Shown in pieces: positions 1 to 11,916 of a DNA stretch of 64,000 bases (positions are counted from its first letter, which is position 1; each line of letters begins with the position of its first letter). The position numbers and the translations under genes are program-made. The stretch lies in the NCBI GenBank assembly GCA_036345935.2, contig JADWOT020001293.1, positions 1 to 64,000 of the forward strand, read 5' to 3'. The notes below the pieces were generated by a model. The model was not told the DNA's origin, did not search any database, and was given only the letters and a program-made list of their open reading frames with translations. Source of the DNA: Taenia hydatigena. Its lineage: Eukaryota > Platyhelminthes > Cestoda > Cyclophyllidea > Taeniidae.

Positions 1-110
1 AAAGGCAATCTGCAGGCGACCTATACTCAACGACTGACCTATACGGATAAGGACTTTTACCCTAACCTTGAGCTTAATGAAATTGTTTTAGCAGAAATCG
101 GAAAGCTAAG
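1..110 (+). CDS. Partial internal exon of an unidentified gene (5' cut by window edge)
   Basis: Frame 1 is open from the first base to position 110 and encodes 36 residues with balanced, polar composition (contains TYTQRLTYTDKDFYPNLELN). It then meets a good 5' splice site, CTAAG|GTATGT, at 110/111. The exon leaves the last codon with two bases (phase 2). A later open stretch at 2290-2671 on the same strand can be entered in exactly this phase, so the two may belong to one gene. I do not recognise the protein. The exon start lies outside the window, so the acceptor cannot be checked. Reading it as coding is an inference from the open frame and the donor. Confidence 0.45.
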
Positions 111-2289
111 GTATGTCTGCCAGATGAAGAATCAAAAAGATCAAGACTGGCGGTCGGCACTAAGACCATGCGGCGTTTTTTAGTTCAGGTGCTGTTTTTA
201 ATCGGTGCATCGGCAGTGCTATCAACAGATGAGTCATCGAGGAGGAGAAGGCTTCAAGTTGCAAAACTAACCCTACGCATGCTAAATGTGGCATAATGTA
301 ATAAAAAACTGCTGTGGAGCAAATTTGAACAGGTAATATGCGCATCATGCACTTAGCATGAGTTCGTAATACTTTGTCTTGCTGGCGTCACCACTGCCTC
401 GCCAAATTTTCGTGCACTGCAACATTACATGTCTTAGTTGTAGAAGCCAAAACTTTGCCTTACTTAGTAATAAATAGAGATGCTACCATCAGCTGGTGCA
501 TTATAAAAACGCTTACAAGCATGTGAGGGCCTCTATGTCTAAATGTAAACGAACCGAACATTAGCTTTATTCGCAATCTTTTCATCGCAGACGAGAGAAA
601 ATTAGCAACGCGTTCTGCACTTGATAAAGAAATGGTGCATTCGGCGTACAAATTAGCAAGCACAACTACCTGCAAAATACGCCTCCAGCTGCACTATTTT
701 AGTAGATGAAAACGAATATTTCAATCTGTTAAATTTTTTGGATTGGTTCTTTAAATCCACATGTACGCCTTGGCTGTGCTCACAGTGTCAGCAGCTGCAG
801 ACAAATTTTACGCGCAAATATTAAAGGAATACACTTATTCTTGTAGGGTTAACATCAAAGTGGCTACAGTGCGGATGGTCTTTTGCCCACTACGTCGTCT
901 AAAGTCAGTCGGCTTAAAGATTAATAATTTCGTCTTGGCGAATAACGAAGCAACTGATCGACACAATTTTTAAAAGGAAAAAAAAAGCAAATTTGGCTGT
1001 CACATCGCAACGAAATCAGATTTTAATATCAAAATGGAGACTCCTCACAGAAAAAGGGATGTATTGACCAGCTTCAAGAGATTGAGAGTAGCTGATTCAT
1101 TAGATAAACAATAATATTCAATTTGTATAGGATTGGAAAAACAATGTTTGCGAACAGCACCGTTCGCCCTAAAATGCATTTTATGTAATGTTTTCACAAG
1201 CCAAGGCCTTTTTGCATTTTGAAATGTGGATAAGCATGCATCATTGTGTAATTTATGGATAACGTCACGTAAATCAAATTGGCTCGAAAAGTTTCACCCA
1301 GATTGATTGCATGCGACTCCCTGTGGTGGTACTTAAAAATGTCAAGGAGTGATGTCAACGCGAATGCAAAGTTTGCGCAAAAAATAGACCAATTAAGTTA
1401 GGGAGTATTTTGCTCATCATTTTTCTCTTAGGAAGCATTTGTGGTACCAGGAGGGAGCGAATTAGTATAAAAATAGTTTACTTGGGACGAATCTGGCTCA
1501 GCAGAGGTGTAGTGTAGCTACTCAAATATCGTGTTTTCTAAGCAACTTCAAGTAGAAACCAGTGAAACATGATACTAAGTGATTGATAAAAGAATTAACA
1601 AGATGTATACTGAGATCCGGTACTTTAGGAACCACTTGGTTTTAATAATCAGACCATTAGAGCTGTAAAGAAGGCCAAAGCTAGTTTGGAAGTGCAGACT
1701 AATGATCTACATGTTTTAACTAAAGCTCTGGCTCAGCATCATTTTTGGAGGGAGTAAAGAGATGTACAGCAACCGAAATGCTGCGAAAACAAAGCGTGTG
1801 TTCCCAAATGGGCTAAGGGGAAGTGGTACTGCTCAGTTCCATGGGTATGATGCAAACAATCTAGAGTAGTCGCGTTTAGCCCACGCCATTTTTCACTAAG
1901 TCCTTGCAGTGGTGACCAGAAATCACGGAAGCTGCGTGAACATGGCGCAATCAAATAATCTGCAGTAGTTGAATAAATTAATGATTATGTGTCCAGGTGC
2001 TGTGACTTTTAGTCAAGTCGCTTCGTCTATGTTCATCGAATCGTTTTCACGTTAGTTATTTTGCAAATCTTGTGACTGGAGATGCATGCGCATCGCTTGC
2101 GTTGGCAGAAACCTCCAAAGAGCGACGTCAGGTGGATTTTGACTCATACATGAACCTCTTTTGGTGCTGGTCATTTTAAAATCCTCTTTAATTTGCACGC
2201 TTTAGACCAAAGTTGGGGGTAGATAGCATCCGACACAAACGGGTAAATTGAAAGTCGAAAAGGCACCAGCGCAATGCACTCCATTCAAG
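111..2289 (+). other. Probable intron or non-coding stretch
   Basis: AT-rich sequence with no open frame of convincing composition on either strand. If the exon at 1-110 joins the one at 2290, this is a 2.2-kb intron starting GTATGT and ending TTCAAG. I see no repeat or RNA gene in it. Confidence 0.3.
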
Positions 2290-2671
2290 GCCCACTTCGA
2301 TCTGCGCCCCACACTCCACCACCTCATCATTCGCCCTCAAGGCACATTCAGCCAATAATCTGAGCTACACCTTCCCTTCAACACTGCCATTACCTTCATC
2401 TTCCTTCTCCTATGCTACACCGCATGTTAGCGCATTTAACTTTCATTCGATCTACTCTGATCTATCCACGCTGAAGTCCCTCAATTTCTACGACTACAAG
2501 CCCACCTACGCGCAGGATAAATTCACTAGTTTCGATCATGCTAGATCGCCGCTCGATGTACCAGGGGACATGATTTACTTTACAATGCCGCTTTCATCTT
2601 ATGCTCCTTCGATTGCACCTAAACAATATTTAATTATCAATCCACGCATACTTTTATCAGTGCAACATTGA
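2290..2671 (+). CDS. Probable 3'-terminal exon of an unidentified Ser/Tyr-rich protein
   Basis: The frame is open from 2252 to a TGA at 2669-2671 (140 codons) without an early ATG, as expected of an internal or last exon. GC content and C-ending codons are clearly higher than in the flanks from about 2290 to 2570. The product is rich in Ser, Thr, Tyr, Phe and Pro (for example SLNFYDYKPTYAQDKF) and has no motif I recognise. An acceptor TTCAAG|G at 2289/2290 enters in phase 2, matching the donor at 110. An AATAAA lies 134 bases after the stop. The last 35 codons are more AT-rich, so the real exon could end earlier, for example at CGAT|GTACCA near 2555. Coding status is likely; the exon limits are inference. 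Confidence 0.45.
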
Positions 2672-2804
2672 TCGGTTCCAATGCGTAATTACCCTCCAGG
2701 CTCTGTAGTATGCAGATATCCACACTTTTAACCGCAATGAAGTGATGAAAACTTCTTCCAATTTGTACTTCATGGATACCTATGTGTCATGAATCGTTGT
2801 TGTG

Positions 2805-2810
2805 AATAAA
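2805..2810 (+). terminator. Poly(A) signal AATAAA
   Basis: Canonical hexamer about 134 bases downstream of the TGA at 2669-2671, on the same strand as the candidate terminal exon. Such a hexamer also occurs by chance in AT-rich DNA. Confidence 0.35.
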
Positions 2811-5800
2811 TCATTCCCATGGTTACACAGTACACGCTTATGTTGTCCTACATACAAAGTGTCTTATTATCTCTTCCACATTGTCTACTTAGAAAGGAAA
2901 AGGACAGTGGTATCGCGTTCAATTAGTAATGCAGTCCCAATCGCCTCCTTCGGTACCTTATTTGCTTAGCATTAAAGAAATAACTGCTCCTCATAAACAG
3001 CAGACTATCACGATTCCTTTAATTTAAGAAGGCTGTTGCGTATGCATCCAAATAAAGCAGAAGCATCGTAGTAACACTAAATTATTAAATAGTTTTGTTT
3101 GATTTTACGCTTGGATATCAATTCGCGAAGGCATCTTCACAAAAAAGCTGAACGAGTGCGCAAGTGGGTGAATGGGTTAATGTATGGGGATGTATGGAAC
3201 GCTTTTAGTGACAATACGACATTGCTTCGAGTCTAGACATTTTGTCTGTTAATGTAACTGTTTCTCCTTCCTCTTCCTTACCTAACATTCCTTTTTTTCT
3301 TTACATATTCATACGATTGTACTCGGTTCCTATTCTTCAACCTAGTCAGGATAGTCCTGCCCCCATCAGCCAATAACTCAGTGCAGATCTGTAATTTTGG
3401 CTCATGCGAATGAAATAATTTGCACATTTGTCGGCGCGTCTGATATAGTTACGGACTAGGTTTAATAGCAGTTTCAGCTTTCGCAACTTGTAGCGCCAGG
3501 AGATCATGGAAAATAGAACTTTTATTGAAAACTGTTGGTCAAATTGCTTGCTTCTCAGTAAAGGCGAAGTCATGCTTGAGATGAGTTATTTTTTGAGCTG
3601 CATTATTCGCCTTTACAAATGGCGATCTGTCCTGTGGGTCACGGCATTGTCACAGTCATGCAGTGCTCAAACGTAAAAATCACAAAAGCCAAACACATTT
3701 ACCAATCCACCCTGTAAGGCCAATAATTTGATTTGCTGGTGCTTTATTAACCCAAAATTATTATATGGGTTAACAAACAAAGGAAAAATTCCGCTGAAGG
3801 TAGAATAAAGCAAATGTTTGGAAAGAAAGTTTTATATAAAATGCGATATTCTTCAATCGAAAGCATGATTGAAGCATTTGAAATTCGTAGGTCTTATGGT
3901 AATGTTAAAGAATTCATTCACGCTTATGGATTATTGGCAAACTTGTTTTTCTGCATCATTTTATCGCATCACCAGCATTTGCAAGAGCCGATTATAATAA
4001 TGAGCGCGCAATGAATATGCCCGGGAATACGAATAGCCTCAGCAAAGTGACTCTTCACATCTGATTAATGAGAGCGCAGTGTACAGCCCAGCCCAAAGCT
4101 AAGAAAGTGTCAGGTTTAGTTAAAACCAATGATGCTAGCTTAAATTCATGAACTTATAAATGCGTCAGAAATATGGCACTAGCATGGTTGATTAGCTTGC
4201 CAGTCACAATGCAAATTAGGACCAGCAGTAAAGTTATTATCCTTTCCACCAGAAAGCCAATCTCGAATCCCGCTCAGTGAGTTAATTTTGGTTAAGGAAG
4301 TCGCCTGGCAAAATACGCATTTCATAAGAACTCCGTCGCGTGTGCAAGGGAACAGTGCTTGATGAGCACCCTTCTGTTTTCCGAGGCCAACTACAATTAC
4401 GGCAGAGTCGAAATAGCCATCTCATTATTCTCAGTATTTTTTAACACTAACTTTAAAGGCGTTTAAAATTTGTAGGGCAAAGAGATTTAATTAAGCTTTT
4501 AGCTTATAGGCAAGGCAAAGACACCAAATAACTTACAAGTATTTATCTAGCGAAACGTCAGCCTTTTTTGGGACTTGTCTTTACAATTTCATGCTGGTAG
4601 GATCAATTATAAGCAAAGTCAGCATTCGATTTATTAGTGAACTTGGATAACAGTGAGCAGGAGAGGACACAACCTTGATAAAAACGAGATGAAATTGGGA
4701 GCGGAGAGTCTTGAGTCCATCAACAGTCGGCTGCATGGCAATGAAGCCGGCATTTCCTCAAGACCGGACCATAACTGAGGTCCACAATTGTGCACCTTAC
4801 GAAACGAATTTTGTTTGAATAAAGTTCTCTCGCTCTCATGCCTGACTTTGTTAGGGTAAGTAGATACTAAATTAGGACATTGGAGCGAAGCTCTTCGCTC
4901 TAATGAGTAAAACTACTGCCTTTAATATGTCATTCCAAAGAGATGGAGTACCTCATCAGCGATCACCTAGAATCAAACAATTGCGGCATTAGTTGCCGAT
5001 ATTTGAGTCCTCGGAATCTACGAATTAACAGGCTGTTGCCCCTTAATCAAACCTGAATTATGATTGCATTTATTACCATTTGCAATTGCGTCTTATCCAT
5101 AGAAAATTGTGGACAGTGCCTGAGCTACTGCGCAATGGGATGGTGGCATTGGTTGGAATTAAGTTGGGTGATGTCTACGCATTTGGCATAATAATGCATG
5201 AAGTTTTCTAGCGGACGAAACTGCATGGAATGGAAGATGCGTCAGTGGAGGTGATTCGATACTGCGTTAGGAGCAAAAAGGCCCCCTTTTAGTTTACAGA
5301 TTAGTATTTCTTCCTACCACAGGACATCGCTGTGAACTCTTCAAAGCCTTCGCAGGAGGAGGTCAGAAATATTTAGACACTCAGCGCTATTCACTCACAA
5401 TGTAGTGAAAGCACGAGCAAAGGCTCTGGCGGTCATTGTTGAGATGAGTAAGCCAACCAATGTATCTCTAAAGAAATTACTGATGCTTGCTGCATTTGGC
5501 ATTAGAATAGCTAATGTAGTAAAGAATTATCAAAGAAGCTGGAAAAGAAGTGGGCTAAAATGACAGCAACAGAGGTCTGCATCGCTGCCATAGAAGTCTA
5601 TTTCGAATGTCTAAATAGACTCACGTATTTCTGCGCTGAGCCAAGTCCTCTTTTGCTAGCATAGTACTACTGCTCTATTTTCTACCCTGTTTCATTAAAC
5701 GGGTACCCCATCAACTCACGGAAGTATTTCTGAGCGAGCACGGTCGTGCAATTCAAGATTCGATTTCTTAGTTAACAAGAGAGCGAGCAGATGAGCAACT

Positions 5801-6494
5801 TATCCATTTTACAACATTAAACATCCTTCGGATTACTGCATAAGATGGTAAACCAAGCAGAGTTTAATGCATGGCTATAAAAATGAAAAGCCTTTATCAC
5901 AACATGCGGAGGCTTAAATCTATTCTTGCGGCTTTAGAGGCAAGAGAATAACCGGTAGCCACACCTACAGGGAATGCACGAAAATGGTTTCATCCCTGTC
6001 ATGGAAAAATAAAACCTTTTCAATTGCTTAACTTGACGTAGCGTCTAGTAATATTTTAGTGTGAAGAACATGGTCATCATATCAAGATACATCGAAAAAA
6101 CTGAATGAATATGGGCCAAAAGAATGAAGGTTACTGTGCGAGGCATTTTTGAGTGCGTGTCCGTGTTCGCTGCTTCAGAATGAGCTTGAAGCTAACAATA
6201 GAACGCCAAGTGCCAGAAGTAGATGCGAAAAACTAATGCAGTGGTTTGTTGCGGCAAGAGCAGGGGATAGAAGTGTTAATATGATGGAGGAAAGATGTAT
6301 TTCCTTCCTGTCAATGGACCTTGATCTCTTACTAAGGCTCACAGTGTTGGCAAAAAGAAGTTGCAAGGTCAGATTTGATTCCAATAACTGACATTTTGCA
6401 TGGTGATGCCAAGACAAATGCAACCTTAATCATACACTTTGCTGGTCCCCCAAGCATACTTGAAATTGTTCCAAAGTGGTTTAATGCTACTTGT
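2811..6494. other. No supported gene
   Basis: Open frames here are short, AT-rich and often overlap on opposite strands (for example 6149-6391 and 6175-6423), which is the pattern of chance ORFs. Apart from the small palindrome at 4879-4904 I see no structure. Confidence 0.5.
4879..4904. repeat. Short near-perfect palindrome
   Basis: GAGCGAAG and CTTCGCTC form a perfect 8-bp stem separated by only two bases (CT). The flanks ATT and AAT extend the pairing across one mismatch. Function unknown. Confidence 0.6.
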
Positions 6495-6734
6495 GTTGCT
6501 AGTGGATTAGCAAAGCAATATGAAGTGGATGAAAGTGAATGAAGCAGAAATCCCCAGTTCTATGTGACATTCACATAGATTCTTGCGCAATGTTCTCACA
6601 CAACTGAGTGCCAGGTAAGTCGTTGTGGTTGACCCAGACAGATGAGCCAAAGTGCGTCAAATGGTGGGTTTAGAGAGCTTCTAAGGGAGCTAGAGTGAAG
6701 CAAAGTCACATCACTGGCTATGTGGTTCAGCCGT
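6495..6734 (+). repeat. Sub-repeat A, outer copy in left arm
   Basis: About 240 bases that recur, diverged, at 8640-8879 in the same orientation. Shared blocks include the hairpin TCTATGTGA-CAT-TCACATAGA (6559-6579), GTGGTTGACCCAGA, AAATGGTGGGTT and GTGGTTCAGCC. It may be a small dispersed element; no coding frame is conserved between copies. Confidence 0.75.
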
Positions 6735-7298
6735 TTATTTTAACATTATTGGAGAAAGACTCTACCATTGATAAATTGGATATATGTAGGCGTGGGACAG
6801 TTCGCATGGATTCGCAGTTAATGGGAAGAGGAGTGGTTTCGGTTGTCGAGTATGCAGTGTAGAGTTGCCATTGCACCAAAAGTGTTAAAATACAAAGTAA
6901 TTTCCATTTGAATTCTTAATAAACAAGGTACGTTTTGGTGCTCTCTCAAATATTTTACTGATCAAAGCTTACGTAGTGCAGCGGACAATTAGGAAGAGGA
7001 GATATTTTTTAAGAATTATAACCACTTCCAATCAGTCACAGTTTGCTTGCGCAGATTTTACTAAAAAGCCATCAATAACTATGCTATTAGCAGTTTATTG
7101 AGCTGGAGTTCTTCTGAGAAAAGCGGAGTTAATGTCTTCGCCATCACATTGTTCGTTTACTCCAAGTCATTAGGTTTAAGAAGTATCTGCATTGACGGTA
7201 AGACATGTGAGCAGAGTGGAATCAGTTACAATTACTTAATGCTGTGAAAGCGACTTGGTAATGTAACGATGGCAGAAAAAATTAAATAAGTAGAATGA

Positions 7299-7307
7299 TA
7301 TAAAAGG
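7299..7307 (+). promoter_or_regulatory. TATA-box-like TATAAAAGG in left arm
   Basis: Strong TATA consensus on +. Downstream on the same strand in the arm are a consensus donor (TTGCAG|GTAAGT at 7874/7875) and an AATAAA at 9639. Together these suggest, but do not prove, a transcription unit in the arm. Confidence 0.3.
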
Positions 7308-8639
7308 CCAAGTGAGCAGCAAATGATGAAACGTGTGCGGGAATTCAACAAGAGAGTCTTTATAACGCCAGGCTCAAACATGTGCCAAGTTGGCTGTTGC
7401 GGTTAAGCCAAAGATATGAACTTCTATGTGTCGTGTGAAGCGGTCAAAGTGAACTTAGCGATCATCGCGACGTAAACAAAACATCACCTTTATCAGCCTA
7501 GATGCAATTTTCAAAGTGGATTCTGCATCACTTCAAACAGTACGCAAACCACCTTGCACACTGCCCAAAGGTCCATTCCTTACATCAATATGCCATTGCG
7601 AGGCTGCGTATGATTGCAAAAGACGTAAGACGTCATGCTCAATAATACCTAATTGACGTCGCTGATTGAATTCAAAGTGCTAGCAAATACGTGCTGAAAA
7701 CAACCCTCGCCATTATGAGCGGGTACACCAAGTGAGGGATTGGTGTAGGCATTAATTCCTCACCTCAAGAACAGCAGACGCTGAGGTGGAGCCATGATGC
7801 GCTCCGCCGTCTTGCCGCACGAATGTTCTAGTTTAATTCAGCATAACAGACTATCACTACCTTGTCAGTTGCAGGTAAGTAAACTTGTGGAGACGAGCGT
7901 AATAAGCATACGCAGTAGGGCAAGATAACCTGACGCTCCCAATTTTGAGCTTTGCAGTAAAATTAGGGATATGATAGTCTGGAAGAAAGTAGTGCCGTTT
8001 TGACCATTTGATAATACCTCCGTTGCATTAAAAACCAAGTCGACATACCACACTCGTGTTGTCTGGCGTCACCTCGTGTTTCGGCTAGTGCTCAATCATG
8101 GTGCATTTGGTACTGTCCAAATTTCGATAGCCCTCATAAACAAGAGAAAGATGAAAAATGCTAGTAAATACCATCGTGTCCACCACACGCTTTCTCCTTC
8201 AAGCGGTTGCAGTGATGAGAGTGGCCAGTATCCACAACCTGGCCGCCACGTGCAGCGAGAAGGGGAAGCATGGCGCGACCTCCTTTCCAGCATGTGATAA
8301 CACGGACTCATTCAATTACAGTAGGATACCCGCATACAATAAAGCGAATGCTGTGCATTGAATGCCCTTTTGTTTAAGAGAGCACACAAAGTAGAATGGC
8401 AGTGTGATCGACAGTTAAGTTAAATAAAATCCGCCTAAGGTAGCTATGGGGAGAGACCAAGCTTGCGTGTTCAATTCTTCCAAGCTTTATCTGCCTCATC
8501 TCATTTAATTTGGTCTTAAAATGTGGGCGTCTGGTCAGTAGCCTGCTTTGTCTCTCTAGATTTTTACGAATCTCTCCCATACACAAAGGTGATTCTGCAG
8601 ATGAAACCAATATGCACGAATCAGTGATGCAGTAGTTAG

Positions 8640-8879
8640 TAATGCTGGTGGATTAACAAATTAATCCGAAGTAGATGAATGTGAATAGAGCAGAAATTTC
8701 AAATTCTATGTGACTTTCACATAGATTCTTGCACAATGCTCTCACTCAACTGAGCGCCAGATAGGTCTTTGTGGTTGACCCAGATGGATGAGCTAAAGTG
8801 CGCCAAATGGTGGGTTCAGAGAAGCTTCTAAGAAAGTCATAGTGAAACAAATTACTCCACTGGTTTTGTGGTTCAGCCA
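8640..8879 (+). repeat. Sub-repeat A', inner copy in left arm
   Basis: Diverged direct copy of 6495-6734. The hairpin arms TCTATGTGA and TCACATAGA (8705-8725) are unchanged while the three-base loop is CTT instead of CAT. Mirror copies lie at about 14168-14406 and 16311-16550 in the right arm. Confidence 0.75.
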
Positions 8880-9181
8880 AGAATTTCACCACGGTGGAGT
8901 AAGCCTCATTAAATATGAATTGGAGCAAAAATCTCAGGACTACATTGGGGGGATAAAAGACCATGCAAATTTTAAGGGATGTGTAGGTGACGGGAACCCA
9001 GTGCCTTGTCGGCTCTACGTTCCACAGGTTTGCAACATGCAGTAGTTGCGATTTGACTAGGAGTTGCAAAATTTAAAGTTACATTGATCAAATTTCGGAG
9101 ACCGAAACACGACCTGAGAAGACTTTGGATATTATATCTATCATTTGTCATTTAGAAGAGCGATGTGAGTGAGAAGGAAAG

Positions 9182-9592
9182 GTGCCTACGTTCAATCTCA
9201 ACCATTTAATCGCTTTATGTGCAAATTTGATTGGGAAAAATGGCTTCCCAACCATTTACTTAATAATCACGTACAGAGGAGCATTGTGCGGTTTAAGAAT
9301 CAAAGGAATTGCAATGCGCTTGCTAGCATGGCACGTTAATGCAGACCAAATCAGCCTAACTTGCATGATAAGGGTGTGGACGATATGTGGCGTGAAAGAA
9401 GGCGGTGCCATATGCCATGCTGTACGAGTTGTGATCTTATTACTGCAAGTGGCATCACCCAGTCATGTGATCCACCCTTTCGTGACTACGATTATGGCCA
9501 CCCAGCCTATGCGATTTAACGCCACTGTATTGTTTGTTGTCTTCCGAGGTCTTAGGTGCGTTTTAACAACCTCACGGAAATCCATGCCATGA
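9182..9592 (+). CDS. Unidentified ORF in left arm (weak)
   Basis: An open frame of 136 codons opening with GTG and ending in TGA, followed by AATAAA at 9639-9644. Another frame of the same strand is also nearly open across the region: it has a single TAA between a first part (contains FDWEKWLPNHLLNNHVQRSI) and a Cys-rich second part (contains RERRRCHMPCCTSCD) and has more protein-like composition, so the 136-codon frame may itself be a shadow. I recognise neither product. The perfect conservation in the other arm only reflects recent duplication and is no evidence of coding. This is listed because it is the longest frame in the arm and is followed by a poly(A) signal. Confidence 0.2.
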   Translation: MPTFNLNHLIALCANLIGKNGFPTIYLIITYRGALCGLRIKGIAMRLLAWHVNADQISLTCMIRVWTICGVKEGGAICHAVRVVILLLQVASPSHVIHPFVTTIMATQPMRFNATVLFVVFRGLRCVLTTSRKSMP

Positions 9593-9720
9593 TAAACGAA
9601 ATTGAAAGCACTACCAGTAAAACGTTTTACCATTATTCAATAAACGATTGTAATTAATTTCCATAAAAACAAGAACTTTTGCATTCTACATAGATAGAGC
9701 CCTTTTGCACATCAATGATA

Positions 9721-11916
9721 GCATACAATTCATGTCGCAAGAGTGAAAATAAATAGACATTGATGGATTTGGGGTACGTAGGTGGCATACTGGCGACAAA
9801 AATTTGCTTTCCGATCGTACCTTCAATTATGCGGAACCTTCTAGATTTCGTGGTCAACAGCTGGTTCATTCGCTGGCACAGTTTTCTTACTTACCGAATT
9901 TATCGTCCATAATTATCAATTGTGCCCTTCAATATCCAATTTCCTTAATCGCTCTTTGCTATGCACCTCTTCACGCATTCTAGCTGCTCTTCTTTACTTT
10001 TCCTCCATGTTCCAAGCAAATAGGCTCTCCTCCACTTCGTAGCTAAATGCCTTTTTGCGCGCTTGAATTATGGTCTTCATTTCATTGCGAAGAAGTGAGA
10101 CGCACATCTACCATCACAGCTTCATTTCATCGCACGTGGCCTTCCTTCGGCATCCAACTCGTCAGTTCTACTAGCATTAAACCTGAATAGTAACACTACC
10201 GAAATGCTGCTCAGCAGCAGTTGAGCATGGAAGTTAACATTCAAGCTCACATTCTTAGCAATGATTAATAGATAGTTTTAATTGCCACATTTTAAGAATG
10301 GATTTCTTTTCCGGGGTAAATTCGTCTTGCAGATATTGCTCGTTCACGTTTACATTTCAGCACAAATTGGTCATCCTCTATGCTTACACTGGAATAGGCC
10401 AGATTGGAAAAGGCTTTTTGTTGTACGTCATTTAAGGTAAGCTGCCCCTGCCATTAACAAATTGTTTGTTTTTGCTGAAGCAAGACTCAAACACTGATGG
10501 TCTGTTGTGGAAGGATGATGAGACGATATATTTTGCCATTCAGTTCATAGAGGCATAATGCAAGCATAAGTGACATGGGCGTGTCAATCGAAATCAGCTT
10601 TGGAAACGGGACCCTGCGGCTTTGACGGAGCAGCCTCCATGTTTCTGATTCTGAATAAACTCGTAAAGTGGGCGGTACTATCCTAATTAAAAGGAATAAA
10701 TTGTGGACTGATGATGGCCAGTGTTTGTCAGTGGCAAGCATCCCTTAAACTATCTGGGGTCTGTTCGCACCTAAGAGCGTAATAGACGCAATCTCCTAAA
10801 GATGAATATAGCTGTCTAGCAGCGACAGCGTCCCCTTTTACAGGGAAGATAAACGCCAGCTGCTTGGAGACTAGGCAAGTTATGCAGTGACATCTGAGTT
10901 GTTAAGCTCCCACCATTAATTTTCCCCCAAGCGGCACCAAAATACGCCTCGATCAGGTTTTAGCTTGATACCGGGTAAGGAACCTGCTTGGTGATGATAC
11001 AATGAGGTGTTAGACAGCATCAACATGCATAATAGCCCATGCCAAGGTTCACATTGCTCATTAAGTAGGCTTAGGTGTTTGGCTGACTCTCTCCATACGG
11101 TTTTTACTAATAGCCTACTGCTTCTCAAGCCGTACTATTGAACATTCATCTACAACGAAACAAACCTGCATGGCATTGCATGGATGTTGGTATGCTAAAG
11201 ATATTGGGAATTAAGACTAATGTTTGGTTTAGATAAAAAAGGCACAAGATTCCCTCGTCTGCTTCCCTCACTTGGGGCTCATTCTGAAGCAGTACACACA
11301 GACACATATTTCTAAATGCCTTACAAAATGTGGGAGTTGACATGTAAGTCAAGGTATGAACAAGTTCAATATGCCTATAGCAGCAATGAGAACTCCTTCA
11401 CCCTCTAACACCTTTCATGTTACATGGGTCGCTTTGGTGTGATATTTGTGCTTATTCACTGGGCAAATGCTTCAATCTCATCAAGTTATGAACGCTTTTT
11501 AACCATTTCCTGTAAATATCCTGTGTTAAGTGCAGTTCGGTAGGAACACAACCGTCTCGAAACAGCACATTTGTGGTAATGGTGCAAGTGAAAAAGGAAA
11601 TTGTTTTGATTATCAAGACGTGGCGCAGTGAGAATGGCTAATCTTAGTTCAGCGGTATTTGTGTTTGCGGAAGATATCGGCATGATAACTTTGCCAAACC
11701 AAATCCTTTGGTGATTTGACTTTTACCTACACGCTGCTAAGTTCATCTCTTTTGTACGGAGAAGCCAAACACCCGAGTCATGCGGCCGTTGCAGTGTGAG
11801 AGACAAGCTTGCGTGCAAGTACGAAGCCTCCTTTGCACGGGGTTACTTACAACTGTAACCAGCCGAATACCAGCTATTATATACCCACCAACTCAAGAGG
11901 TAACCATCACCACGGC
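9721..11916. other. Single-copy part of the repeat centre, no supported gene
   Basis: This lies downstream of the antigen gene. A minus-strand frame at 10487-10741 and another running across the arm boundary (9654-9869) have somewhat protein-like composition, but no splice or family evidence. Nothing else recognised. Confidence 0.4.

Larger units (their letters stand above)
6495..9720 (+). repeat. Left arm of large inverted repeat
   Basis: This 3226-base block recurs in reverse complement at 13327-16550. Outer homology starts at GTTGCTAGTGGATTAGC (6495) and ends with the mirror copy at 16550; inner homology ends at GCACATCAATGATA (9720), mirrored from 13327. By eye I saw only about ten substitutions between arms (for example near 6695, 6909, 7165, 7340, 7619, 8168, 8862 and 8991) and a two-base length difference, so identity is above 99%. 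Sequence outside both limits differs completely. No terminal target-site duplication or transposase was recognised, so this looks more like a recent inverted segmental duplication than a transposon. Confidence 0.95.

Noticed and set aside
7865..8053. 62-codon hydrophobic minus frame, repeated at 14994-15182
   Set aside because: It lies antisense to a better splice signal (CAG|GTAAGT on + at 7874); no family match; conserved only through duplication.
8746..9069. 107-codon minus frame in the left arm, repeated at 13978-14301
   Set aside because: It overlaps sub-repeat A' and its counterpart in sub-repeat A is not open in the same frame; identity between arms is explained by recent duplication.
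10487..10741. 84-codon minus frame between the palindrome arms
   Set aside because: Composition is passable, but no start context, splice partner, motif or poly(A) signal supports it.
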